DNA from: Tahibacter amnicola
Lineage (GTDB): Bacteria > Pseudomonadota > Gammaproteobacteria > Xanthomonadales > Rhodanobacteraceae
Reading direction: 5' to 3'
Assembly (NCBI RefSeq): GCF_025398735.1
Contig: NZ_CP104694.1
Coordinates: forward strand, 237,501-301,500
DNA length: 64,000 bases
The position numbers and the translations under genes were made by a program. Positions 34,841-44,162 of the stretch are shown piece after piece (position 1 is the stretch's first letter; the number at the start of each line of letters is the position of its first letter). The notes under the pieces were generated by a model. That model was not told where the DNA came from. It made no database searches and saw only the letters and a list, made by a program, of their open reading frames with translations.

Positions 34841-37800
34841 TGGTGCATCCACGAACCCCAGCGGATCCTCAGCTATGAACCGTCGCGCAGTCGGGCTGTA
34901 GTAACGTGCTCTGTAATAGTACAAGCCATTGTTATCATTCTCCCGTCCCGTGTATTGAAAAACGTTAGTCGACGGGGTACCGGCAACATTTTCGGACTGT
35001 ACATCCCCGTACGCCCCATACCGATACCGTGTCGCGATTTCGCCAGAGCTGCCTGCCAGCGCAATCGAGGTTCCAAGGTGATCGGTCAAGAAGTAGCGAC
35101 GTCCACCCACATCATCGATCGCATACCGCTCGTCGATCCCCAGCCCATTCAGAATCGTGGTCGTAACACCGCCGGCGGCGATGCTCACCGGGTTCGCGCC
35201 TTCATATCGATAGGCCAAGTTCTGACCATCGACTGTCCGGGAGGTCCGACGACCCACCGCGTCGTACCTGAACGTCGCCGTCGTAACACCTTGCGCGCGA
35301 ATCTCCACCAGTCGGTTCTGCACATCGTAGACGTACTCACTGGCTCCATCGCCAGTCATGTTTCCGTTGGCATCGTGCGTCACCGCCTGACCTCCGAAGG
35401 TCGTGAGCGCGTGATTCGCGTTGGTCCCTGAGAGTGAATTCGATGCATCCGGCAACAGCGTCTCGGCCCAACTTCCGCCCTGCTCGATCAATTGCCCGGC
35501 ACTGTCGTACCCATACGTCAAATCCCCAATCTGCGTCGCCCCCTTCAGGTACTGCAACGCCGTCAACTGACTCGCCGCATCAAACACCGAGTGCGTCCGA
35601 ATGCCATTCGGCAACGTCACATCTGTCCGACGATCGAGGTTGTCGTAGCCGAATCGCACCACTTCGCTGCCCTGCGTGATGGTCTCCAGCCGCTCGAATG
35701 GGTCGTAGTCGTACGACGTCGTCGGCAGGCCGCTCGGCTGGGTGGTCCTCAGTCGACCGAGATCGTCGTAGCCGTAGACGATGGATCCGTCGGCGGTCGT
35801 TTCGGTGGTGACCTGATCGAACTCGTTGTACGTGTAGTCCAGATTGCCGTCGGCGGTATCGATGATGTGCTCAATGCGATCGCCAATGTCATAGAGGCGC
35901 TCCTGCTGTGCACCGTCGGGACGGAAGGACTTCGTGGCACGACGCAGCGCGTCGAACTCCGTGCGGAAGGTGCGCTGCATGCGGTCGGTGTGCGTCATCC
36001 AGCTCAGGTCGGGGGCGTAGGCCCACGACTCGGTCTTGCGCATCGCATCGGTGCGCGACTTCAGGCGCTGCTGGTGATCGTAGGTCCAGGTGGTTTTGCT
36101 CTGCTTCGGATCGATCAGTTCGATCAGGTTGCCGCGGGCGTCGTAGCGCAGCGTGGTGACGCCGCCGGCGGGATCGCGGAATTCCACGACATTGCCTTCG
36201 ACGTCGTAGTCCCACTCGCTGCGCCGGTGCAGTGGATCGTCCACGGCGCGGGTGCGGCCGAGGGCGTCGATCATGCGGCGGCTGGTGCGCTGCAGGGGAT
36301 CGGTCACGCGCGAGAGGTCGTAGACGTCGTAGCCCAGGCTGATGGTGCGCGATTCCGGCAGCGTCACTGTTTCCACCAGGTCGCGTGCACCGTAGCGGTA
36401 GCTGACTTCGCGGCCGCGGTAGTCGCGCACCGACAGCAGGCGGCGGCGCAGGTCGTATTTGTACGTGGTCGTGTGATGGAGCGTATCCGTCACGGTTTCC
36501 ACGTCCAGGAATTCCGTGTACGTCACCCGGGTTGTCTGCGCCTTCGGCGTGCCGGCGAGAGCCGTGATCGTCTCCGGCAGCATGTCGGCGTTGTAGACGA
36601 TCTCCGTGCGACGACCGAGCACGTCGGTGACCGCCGTCGGAAAGCCGGCCGCATTGCGCTCGTAGGTCACCTTGCGTTCGAGCGGCGTGCCCAGCGCCTC
36701 CACGTCTTCCATCGGTACGCCGGTCGGATGGAACCGCACGCGACGGATCGCGCGGTTGGGACGCGTGACCGTGGTTTCGGTGATCACGCCGGCATTGCTG
36801 GTGTAGGCGAAGTCGAAGGTCAGGCCTTCGGCCAGGTCCTGGTGCTTTACGCGGCCTTCTTCGTCGTACACGTTCGTCACCATCGTGGCGAGGCGGCGGT
36901 CGCGTACGCGTTCGGCGCGGTTCTGAGCGTTATAGAAGATGTGCTCGTTGGTCTGGTCCGGATAGACGATTTCTTCCAGGTAGCCCGCGGCGTTGTAGAA
37001 GTACTTCCAGGTCTTCTTCGCCATGTCGGTGACTTCCTTCAGACGGTTCTGCCCATCCTGGAAGACATCGATGTAGCGACCGCTGGGCGAGGTGATGCGG
37101 GATACCTGGCCACCGCCGGTCCGGGTGATCTCCAGCGAACGGCCGAACTTGTCCGTCATGCGCGTCAGGGCGGCGTGAGCGTGGCTGAACTCCATCGTCG
37201 TACCGTCGCGCATCGTCAACAGCCACTGGCCGTTCACATAGCGCAGCGTCGCGCCGTAGAACGCGCTCGGCGTGCTGGTATGCAGGCCGCGGTAGTTCAG
37301 CACATTACCGTTCATGCTCCCCTGCAGCTGGAAGTCCACCCAGCTGCAGTCACCGCGCACCAGGTACAAGGTGGACAGCTTCACATCCAGGTCAGCCGCG
37401 GAGAAGTTCGGGTTGTAGAAGTAGAGGCTGTAGGAGTGCTGCCCGCCCTTGCCCACGTCGCGTGAGGTGTGGTCCTCGCTACGGTGTGTGGTGGTGAAGT
37501 CGATCGGAATCACGTCGCTCAGCGATGGGCCCTGGCTGTGGTGCAGAAACACGCCCGTGCGCAGATCCACCGGATCGCCATCGAGCACCGGGCAGGTGCC
37601 CGGCATGGTCTTGGCCGGCAGCAGCGGACCGAAGCCCAGGGAGAACCCGGCCGTGGTGTACACCGCCGTGTTCGCTTCGGGAATTACCTGCTTGCCGTCG
37701 GCCGAGACGCGGCCGCCGCCGTAGGTGAACCAGCCCTTGTTCGCAGGATCGTAGTTGAGAAATTCCGCGTACGTGCCCGGTGCGCGCCCTTCGTAGTTCG

Positions 37801-39664
37801 GGTAGATGACCTGGATACCGGGCGTCAGGCCCGGCTTCAGACCCTCGATGCGCGCGTTGCCCGGCTGCAGCGACATATGGATCGGCGTGTTCGACGGGAA
37901 GTCCACCGCCGAGCGGTCCAGCGGCAGGGGCACCAGGGCGATGCGATGAATCACCTTTCCGTCGCGGTCGCGCAGGATGGTGCCGGCGGGCAGGCGCAGT
38001 TCGAGCCCCGGCATCAGCGGGCTTTTGACGACCATGTCCGCCGTCAGCGGCGACGGCAGGGCGATCCAGTCCTGCTGGCGGATCTTCGGCAGGTACACCG
38101 GCTTGACCGGCGTCTGGCGCGTTGCATCGACTTCAATGCCAAGGACGAACTGGCCGTAGCTGTCGCCGTCCTTGCCGACCTTGCTGCCGTCGACATGCAG
38201 TTCCTGATGGCCGCCGGGCACGCCGTGCAGACGGTAGCGGCCTTCGCCATCGGTCTGCGTCGTGAAGGCACCGATTCGTACGCGAACGCCGGCCAGCGGG
38301 CGATCGCTGTAGCCCAGCACCTGTCCTGTCACTTCGCGACCGGACTCGCGCAGCTGGCGCTTGCGGAAGGCCGTGTCGCGCGTGTTCTGGGACAACGAGA
38401 GGATCTGCGCCTCGCGCACATCCGGCGGCAGGTCACGGCCCGTGCGCCACCGGCCGTCGAGGTTCTCGTCCGTCGGGATCCAGATATCCGGATCCTTGGC
38501 GCTGGCCTTGGCCAGGTGATACGGAATGGCAATCCGCGCCGGCTCACCCTTGGCCAGGGCCTCCTTCAACGTCAGCGGTGTTTCCGGACGAGGCTTTCCG
38601 CCAACCGCTGTGGCGGTGGCAACGCTATTGAGGGTGCTGGGCGAACCCTCCTCGCCCCCCGGGAGCGCTTGAGCGCGCGGATCCGCGTTCGCGGGGACAA
38701 ACGACTGCGTTCTGAATTCCAGCGCCGTGAACGGCAGGTTGCCGCCCTTTGCATCGCGCGCGCCGTTCACGAACAGCGTGTAGGCCGATCCGGGAAAGAG
38801 GTCCTGCTGCGGTGTGACAAACAGCAAGCGACCCGCCTCGGCCGGCACCGCCCGGATTGGTGTCAGGCCGTGGGGGCCCTGCAGGGTCACGGTGGCGTCG
38901 CTCAGGCTGGCCGGATCCAGCGGCGGCGTGAAGCGCAGCGCGATCAGCGCATCGATGGCCACGTTATCGGCGTTGGCGGCGGGCAGCGACGCCGCGATCC
39001 GCGGCACGCCACTTTCGCTGTCGGCCACTTCGCCAGGCGCGGTGACGAAACGCACACGGCTCGGCTCGTACAACGCAGTGCCGTGCTGGTCGTCCCGAAT
39101 CAGCACGCGACCATCGGCCAGCAGCGTCGCCGAATGCCCATGCCGTGGCGGCGTCAGCACATCACGCAGCAGCTCCGAGCGATTGGTGCGCCAGTCCCAC
39201 AACTCGGCTTCCGGCAGCGCGCCGAGCGTGCCGGAATGGCCGCCGATGACAAGCAGACGCCCGTCAGTGAGCACCGTGGCCGAATGGCCGGCGCGCGGCA
39301 CCAGCGCGATGTCGGTCGCTGGCGACAGCGCGCCGGTCGCGGGATCAAACCATTCGCCCGTCGTAACCAGTTTGCCCGCATCGTCCACGCCACCCCAGAT
39401 GAGCACGCGACCGTCGGGAAGCAGCGTGGCCGTGTGGTCGTAGCGCGCACGCTGCAGCGCCACCGGCAATGCCGCTGCGTTGGCGCGCAGATTTCCGCTC
39501 GCGTGACCGTCAACCCGGCCACCGGTGGCGAGGACATGGCCATTCGGCAACGTCACCGCCGCTGAATGATCCGCTGGCGCCGCGTGGCTGGTACCGGTCA
39601 GCAGGCCGAATACCAGCGCAAGCACCGTGTGTTTTGTCGAATTCGTAAACATCGAAGTGCGCAT
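34838..39664 (-). CDS. Exported RHS/YD-repeat protein, C-terminal tip removed by an insertion sequence
   Basis: 1608 residues. Order: signal peptide (TVLALVFGLLTGTSHA); Kelch/galactose-oxidase-like repeats to about residue 200 (DHTATLLPDGRVLIWGG; GHSATVLTDGRLLVIGG); a Big_5-like module (AASLPAANADNVAIDALIALRF); a carboxypeptidase-regulatory-like module (VTGQVLGYSDRPLAGVRVRI); a DUF6531-type start of the RHS cage (GDPVDLRTGVFLHHS); some twenty YD repeats; and the RHS core end YYYRARYYSPTARRFIAEDP. It stops four residues after EDPLG: the TGA belongs to the IS3 terminal repeat. In RHS proteins the variable toxin follows this point, so the toxin tip is missing. Starts 3 bases after the companion gene. 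Confidence 0.88.
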   Translation of the reverse strand: MRTSMFTNSTKHTVLALVFGLLTGTSHAAPADHSAAVTLPNGHVLATGGRVDGHASGNLRANAAALPVALQRARYDHTATLLPDGRVLIWGGVDDAGKLVTTGEWFDPATGALSPATDIALVPRAGHSATVLTDGRLLVIGGHSGTLGALPEAELWDWRTNRSELLRDVLTPPRHGHSATLLADGRVLIRDDQHGTALYEPSRVRFVTAPGEVADSESGVPRIAASLPAANADNVAIDALIALRFTPPLDPASLSDATVTLQGPHGLTPIRAVPAEAGRLLFVTPQQDLFPGSAYTLFVNGARDAKGGNLPFTALEFRTQSFVPANADPRAQALPGGEEGSPSTLNSVATATAVGGKPRPETPLTLKEALAKGEPARIAIPYHLAKASAKDPDIWIPTDENLDGRWRTGRDLPPDVREAQILSLSQNTRDTAFRKRQLRESGREVTGQVLGYSDRPLAGVRVRIGAFTTQTDGEGRYRLHGVPGGHQELHVDGSKVGKDGDSYGQFVLGIEVDATRQTPVKPVYLPKIRQQDWIALPSPLTADMVVKSPLMPGLELRLPAGTILRDRDGKVIHRIALVPLPLDRSAVDFPSNTPIHMSLQPGNARIEGLKPGLTPGIQVIYPNYEGRAPGTYAEFLNYDPANKGWFTYGGGRVSADGKQVIPEANTAVYTTAGFSLGFGPLLPAKTMPGTCPVLDGDPVDLRTGVFLHHSQGPSLSDVIPIDFTTTHRSEDHTSRDVGKGGQHSYSLYFYNPNFSAADLDVKLSTLYLVRGDCSWVDFQLQGSMNGNVLNYRGLHTSTPSAFYGATLRYVNGQWLLTMRDGTTMEFSHAHAALTRMTDKFGRSLEITRTGGGQVSRITSPSGRYIDVFQDGQNRLKEVTDMAKKTWKYFYNAAGYLEEIVYPDQTNEHIFYNAQNRAERVRDRRLATMVTNVYDEEGRVKHQDLAEGLTFDFAYTSNAGVITETTVTRPNRAIRRVRFHPTGVPMEDVEALGTPLERKVTYERNAAGFPTAVTDVLGRRTEIVYNADMLPETITALAGTPKAQTTRVTYTEFLDVETVTDTLHHTTTYKYDLRRRLLSVRDYRGREVSYRYGARDLVETVTLPESRTISLGYDVYDLSRVTDPLQRTSRRMIDALGRTRAVDDPLHRRSEWDYDVEGNVVEFRDPAGGVTTLRYDARGNLIELIDPKQSKTTWTYDHQQRLKSRTDAMRKTESWAYAPDLSWMTHTDRMQRTFRTEFDALRRATKSFRPDGAQQERLYDIGDRIEHIIDTADGNLDYTYNEFDQVTTETTADGSIVYGYDDLGRLRTTQPSGLPTTSYDYDPFERLETITQGSEVVRFGYDNLDRRTDVTLPNGIRTHSVFDAASQLTALQYLKGATQIGDLTYGYDSAGQLIEQGGSWAETLLPDASNSLSGTNANHALTTFGGQAVTHDANGNMTGDGASEYVYDVQNRLVEIRAQGVTTATFRYDAVGRRTSRTVDGQNLAYRYEGANPVSIAAGGVTTTILNGLGIDERYAIDDVGGRRYFLTDHLGTSIALAGSSGEIATRYRYGAYGDVQSENVAGTPSTNVFQYTGRENDNNGLYYYRARYYSPTARRFIAEDPLGFVDAP

Positions 39665-39667
39665 TCC

Positions 39668-42600
39668 TTATTGCACCGTCACGTCGAGGCTGGTGCCGTA
39701 GCCGTATTCCGGATCCATGAACAGGATGTAGCTGCCCTGCATGGGCGCCGCGGGTGGTGTCAGCGTGAGCGTGGTCTGGGAAGCCGAGAGCGTGAACGAG
39801 GCGACCGTCGATCCGTTCGGTGCCCATAGGAAACCCTTCACGTCACGACCTGCGCCGGCCGGCGAGGTGCGCGTGATGGTGATGGACGGTCGCTGGCTCT
39901 GGTTCAGGTCAAATCGCAGACGCGCGTTCTGGCCGCGTGCGAGCGTGAACTGACCGGTTTTTCCGGTGATTTCCTGGTCGTGCACCGCTGCACCGCCGAT
40001 CTCGAACTGTTCGGGCTTGGTACCGGGCGTGAACTCCATCAGCACCTGGTATTGGCCACCTTGCGTAATTTCAGGCAGATCGAAGTCGCAACTCTGCCGG
40101 GTCAACTCGCAACTGGCGTAGGGCTTCAGGTCGTACTGCGCGATCGGCTTGACCTCGGGGTTGAAGACGTAGAGCTGCGCGGTACTTTGCGGCATCCTGG
40201 AAAGCAGCGCCCCGAAGGCGACGTGCTGGCCCACCATTGCGCTGAACGTGGAACGCCACCACGGACCGGGCACGACCGCCAGATGCTGCGTGGGCGGAAC
40301 CTGGCTGCCCGTCGGTACGTCCACACCATCCGTGATGCGGCCCTCGAGCGACGCCTTGCCGGCATGCAGGGGATCGATGAAGACCTCATAGATGCCCTTG
40401 AGCGGAAAATCACCGATCTGGTACATCCCGTCCGCGGTCGCCTGGAAACCCTGCTGGAGGAGCGGCGCGCCGCTCAACACCACGCCATCGGGGCGCAGTA
40501 TCGTCACGCCGACACGTTGCGCCGGATCCGAAACGAGCTTCGTGACATGGACCGTCTTGCCCGCGCCGGGCTCCGCATAGAACTTCAGGCGCGCGTTGCC
40601 GCCGAAGCGGTCGATGCTGACACCACCTGCCTGGTCGCCGAGCTCCACCTCTTTGTCGATGGTCGTGTGTATCGTGGCCGAGGACGACGTGACGGGGCCA
40701 TTGGGGCGCACCAGCAGGGTGTAGCGGCCGTTCATGGTGGCCACCAGATCTATCTCACAGCCAGGTTGAGCCGGCGTAGTCGGTTTGCAGATCTGCCAGA
40801 ACGCCTGGATACCGTTTGGCGCGTACACCTCCATCACCAGGCTCGGCGACGAATTTCCCGCGCCAGGGTTGACCACGATATCGGTGAAGCCAATACCCAG
40901 CTTCGCATCCTTGTGCGTATCGAGCAGCAGGCGCGTCACCTTGCCCTCCGAGGCACCGAAGTTGGCGGCAGCGCCATTGGGAGCGAGTGGCAAGCCAGGG
41001 TCCAGGCCGATCATCGCACTGCCCGTGGCCCCGAAATCCGGTGTCAGCAACAGCTCGTACGTGCCGGTTGCCGGCAAGTTCACCGGATTGATGATGCCGC
41101 CCGGAACGAGCAGGCTGTCCGGAACCATCGGTGCGGTCGGCAGAAGGGAACCGTTGGGCGCGAAGAGGGAAACAAATGCCTTTTTCAGGGGATGGCCCAG
41201 CGTCAGGCCACTGGCAGAAATGGCCGCGTCGCCGCCTGCTGTTCCACTGAAGCGCAAACGCGCGCTCTGGCCGACACGGCCAAACGTGTACTTGCGCGGG
41301 CCGTCGAGATCACCCACCAGGTCCGACGACACCCAGACACGGCCTTCGACGGTGCCGGTGCGAGCGGCAACGTGGGCCGCGTAGGTCGCCGAACGCGCCG
41401 GACGTGGCAACACGAAACCGCAATTGCCGTCATTGTTCGCGGTGCCGAACGAGCAACTGCCGCGGCTCGGACCAGCCGATGTCAGCTTCGCCGTCGGACT
41501 CTCGGTGGAGTACAGCGCCAGGTCAGCGGCGCCGAGGGTCGGTTCGAAACCGATGCCCAGCGCTTCGTTCTTCCCGGCGTCAAACAGCACGCGTTTGGAC
41601 TGCGCCTTCTCCATGGCGGTGACCACGGCGCTGCCATCTTTGCGGGCAACCGCAGCCGACTCTACTTTCAACGAAACGGTGGTCGCACTGCTGGCATAGA
41701 TGCGCATGGCATAGACACCGCTGGCCGGCATCGGCGCGAAGTGATGCGACTGCGCCGTACCCGCGTACAACGTATACCCGGTGACGGTCGATCCATCCGG
41801 TGCGAAGTTGTAACTCTGCAAGGATCCGCCGGCGGGTGTAGTGCTCATCGCACTGGCCTGCACGCTGAGCCACTGTCCAGTCGAGCCTTCGAAATAGACG
41901 ACGTAGTACTTTCCTGCCGGCATTGCCAGCGGCTGCGCAGCACCATCGACCGTCAACCAGGCCGTTCCGCTGAAACGGGAGCAGTCCATCCCCTGCTCGG
42001 TCACCAGCAGCAGCGTGTCGCTGACGGCGGCACCGGCGGGCGTCCGTACGACCACCTTGCCACCTGCACTCTTGCGCGGCACGGTGACGCGCAAGCTCGT
42101 GTCCGAAAGGACCGTGACGACGGCGAGCTTGGCGCCCACTTCAACGCGCGTCATGCCGGCACGCGTGTCGAAATTCGAGCCGGTGATCGTGAATGTCTGG
42201 TCTTGAAGGACACAGGACGCCGACAACGATGCAATCGTCGGAGCGCCATCGGACGGTGTCACGGTGAATGCCTCGGCGCTCAGTGCCGATTGCCCGTCAC
42301 GCATGACGCGGATCGGGCCGCTGGTGGCCGCGGCGGGCACTGTGACGTTGAGAGTCGTTGCGGTCGCCGCGACGACCGATGCGACGACGCCGTTGAATTC
42401 GACCTGGTTCTGCGCGGGCGACGGTGAGAAGCCCGTGCCTTTGACGGTCACTTCTGCTCCGGCAGGGGCCGACCGCGGTGAAAAACCCGTAACGGCAACC
42501 GTACCGGCGCTGTAGCGCTTGACCTCCAGGATGCTTCCCACCGCGTCGTACACATACTCCGCCGTCTCGCCGGAGGCATTCGTGACGGTTTTCAGGCGTC

Positions 42601-42709
42601 CAAGCTCGTCATAGGAATAGGTCGTCGCCTCGGCGACGAAACACAGGCAGAACAGCAACAGTGTGGCAACACCTCGCTGCCACGCAGAAAACGGATGAAT
42701 CGTACGCAC
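39668..42709 (-). CDS. Exported protein with one YD repeat and IPT/TIG domains, companion of the RHS gene
   Basis: 1013 residues from the GTG at 42707-42709 (AGGA six bases upstream). The signal peptide (GVATLLLFCLCFVAEA) is followed at once by a lone YD repeat pair (YSYDELGRLKTVTNASGETAEYVYDAVGSILEVKRY), then two IPT/TIG-like Ig domains (VTGFSPRSAPAGAEVTVKGTGF; IASLSASCVLQDQTFTITGSNF), then several beta-rich modules of about 120 residues with recurring sequence such as SARLRFSG and NARLRFDL. It is joined to the RHS gene by a 3-base gap and surely cotranscribed. Function unknown; a surface or secreted scaffold is likely. Confidence 0.75.
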   Translation of the reverse strand: MRTIHPFSAWQRGVATLLLFCLCFVAEATTYSYDELGRLKTVTNASGETAEYVYDAVGSILEVKRYSAGTVAVTGFSPRSAPAGAEVTVKGTGFSPSPAQNQVEFNGVVASVVAATATTLNVTVPAAATSGPIRVMRDGQSALSAEAFTVTPSDGAPTIASLSASCVLQDQTFTITGSNFDTRAGMTRVEVGAKLAVVTVLSDTSLRVTVPRKSAGGKVVVRTPAGAAVSDTLLLVTEQGMDCSRFSGTAWLTVDGAAQPLAMPAGKYYVVYFEGSTGQWLSVQASAMSTTPAGGSLQSYNFAPDGSTVTGYTLYAGTAQSHHFAPMPASGVYAMRIYASSATTVSLKVESAAVARKDGSAVVTAMEKAQSKRVLFDAGKNEALGIGFEPTLGAADLALYSTESPTAKLTSAGPSRGSCSFGTANNDGNCGFVLPRPARSATYAAHVAARTGTVEGRVWVSSDLVGDLDGPRKYTFGRVGQSARLRFSGTAGGDAAISASGLTLGHPLKKAFVSLFAPNGSLLPTAPMVPDSLLVPGGIINPVNLPATGTYELLLTPDFGATGSAMIGLDPGLPLAPNGAAANFGASEGKVTRLLLDTHKDAKLGIGFTDIVVNPGAGNSSPSLVMEVYAPNGIQAFWQICKPTTPAQPGCEIDLVATMNGRYTLLVRPNGPVTSSSATIHTTIDKEVELGDQAGGVSIDRFGGNARLKFYAEPGAGKTVHVTKLVSDPAQRVGVTILRPDGVVLSGAPLLQQGFQATADGMYQIGDFPLKGIYEVFIDPLHAGKASLEGRITDGVDVPTGSQVPPTQHLAVVPGPWWRSTFSAMVGQHVAFGALLSRMPQSTAQLYVFNPEVKPIAQYDLKPYASCELTRQSCDFDLPEITQGGQYQVLMEFTPGTKPEQFEIGGAAVHDQEITGKTGQFTLARGQNARLRFDLNQSQRPSITITRTSPAGAGRDVKGFLWAPNGSTVASFTLSASQTTLTLTPPAAPMQGSYILFMDPEYGYGTSLDVTVQ

Positions 42710-43056
42710 ACGGTTCCTTGCCCGACGACAGATCGGGGATTGGCACGAGGGGGTTCGCTCGCTGCGGCAGGCTGGGCGCGAGCGTTGCATCGAAAGACAA
42801 CCATCTATTGTACGGAAAATTCCCGTTGGGTCGAGCCAGATGCTCCAAACAGCAACATCGCCGATACATCGATGACGTGACACGTTATTCCACTGGCTTA
42901 TGACGTCTCCGATGCGTTCGTCACCGCGACGTCGACGCTTCCTCCATGAACGAAATGGCACAAACGGTGTGATCGCGTATCATGCTTTTCCGTGGCGCAG
43001 CCCATTTACGCACATCAGGCGAGTTCCGAAAGCACCGGACGCCGGAAGAGCAACTT
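42710..43056. other. Divergent intergenic region between the RHS operon and the di-heme peroxidase
   Basis: About 350 bases with no supported gene; it is less GC-rich than the neighbouring genes. It should hold promoters for both directions. Reading frames crossing it on the plus strand are extensions without codon logic. Confidence 0.5.
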
Positions 43057-44132
43057 ATGGCACACCGAGCTTTCCTCAGACTCCTGATTGCGGTTGTCGC
43101 GTGCAATGTCGCGACCCTGTCCTGCGCCGGCGGGACTTCAGAAGTGCACAACGCCGCATCCATGCTTGGCGAAACGCTTTTTCAAGCACCGCGCTCAGCG
43201 CGGATGGCACCGTCAGCTGTGCCACCTGTCACCGACCGGAACTGGCCTTTACGGATGGCCGTGCTGTGGCTGTCGGCGTTGACCAACGACAAGGAACGCG
43301 GAACTCACCGACGTTGATCGACCTGCCTTCCGATGCGCCACTGTTCTGGGACGGTCGTCGCCAGCACCTGGAAGAACTCATCGTTGATCCGTTGACGAGC
43401 TTCCACGAACACGGATTCGCAACCGCGCAGGACGTTGCAGACCGCGTTGGCGAAGTTCCGGCATTGCGTGAAGCCTATGCGCGCACTTTCGGAAGCGATG
43501 CCGCCATTGACGCGCAGCGCCTGTCGGCGGCACTCGCCGCCTATGTGCGTTCGATTGACACAGAACCGACAGCGCTCGAAAAGTTTCTCGTCCATCGCGA
43601 CACTGCGCGTCTCACCCGCGAACAACAGCGGGGCCTTGAGCTCTTTCGCGGGCGCGCCGGTTGCACCGGCTGCCACACGCTCGACGAGAAGCGCGCAACC
43701 CTGACGGACAATCAATTCCACGATCGAGGTATTGGTGCCCGTCATCGCGAGGCCGGCCTGGGTGTGGTCGTCAACCGGGCACTTTCCAGCGAGCCCGAAA
43801 GGCTCGGCCAGACTATTCCCGCCGACGCGGCAGTCGCCGCACTGGGCCGGTTTGTCGTGACGCGAAATCCGAAGGATATCGGCGCATTCCGTACGCCGAC
43901 GCTACGAAATGTCGCCGTGACCGGTCCATATATGCACGATGGATCGATCGCGTCGCTGGCCGATGCGGTGGATCACGAGCTGTACTACGCCGATGAAACG
44001 CACGGCGCCGGATTTGACGCGCAGGACCGGCAGGCGCTGGTAGCGTTCTTGTCGGCATTGACGGAGGCGCGCTACTGCCACCGTGATTCCACGTGTGCTC
44101 CCTCCGCCACACCGGCGCGCAGCGGCCCGTAG
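43057..44132 (+). pseudogene. Di-heme cytochrome c peroxidase / MauG family, interrupted by a one-base frameshift
   Basis: The N-terminus (ATG at 43057, GGAAGAG upstream; MAHRAFLRLLIAVVACNVAT) encodes a signal peptide and reads ASMLGETLFQAP before going astray; the rest, STALSADGTVSCATCHRPELAF..., is in another frame. Adding one T to the T5 run at 43188-43192 gives LGETLFSSTALSADGTVSCATCH, the family norm. Both heme sites are present (CATCH and CTGCH), as are a distal Met in PYMHDGS and FRTPTLRNVAVTGPYMHDG. Expected mature function: periplasmic peroxide reduction or protein oxidation. Inactive here unless the missing base is an assembly error. Confidence 0.88.
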
Positions 44133-44162
44133 CGTGGCTCGCTGCGTGACGCCTGACATCCG

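Noticed and set aside
35492-39565. Two long plus-strand frames (657 and 698 codons) opposite the RHS gene
   Set aside because: The YD repeats are unmistakable on the reverse strand; these are shadows.
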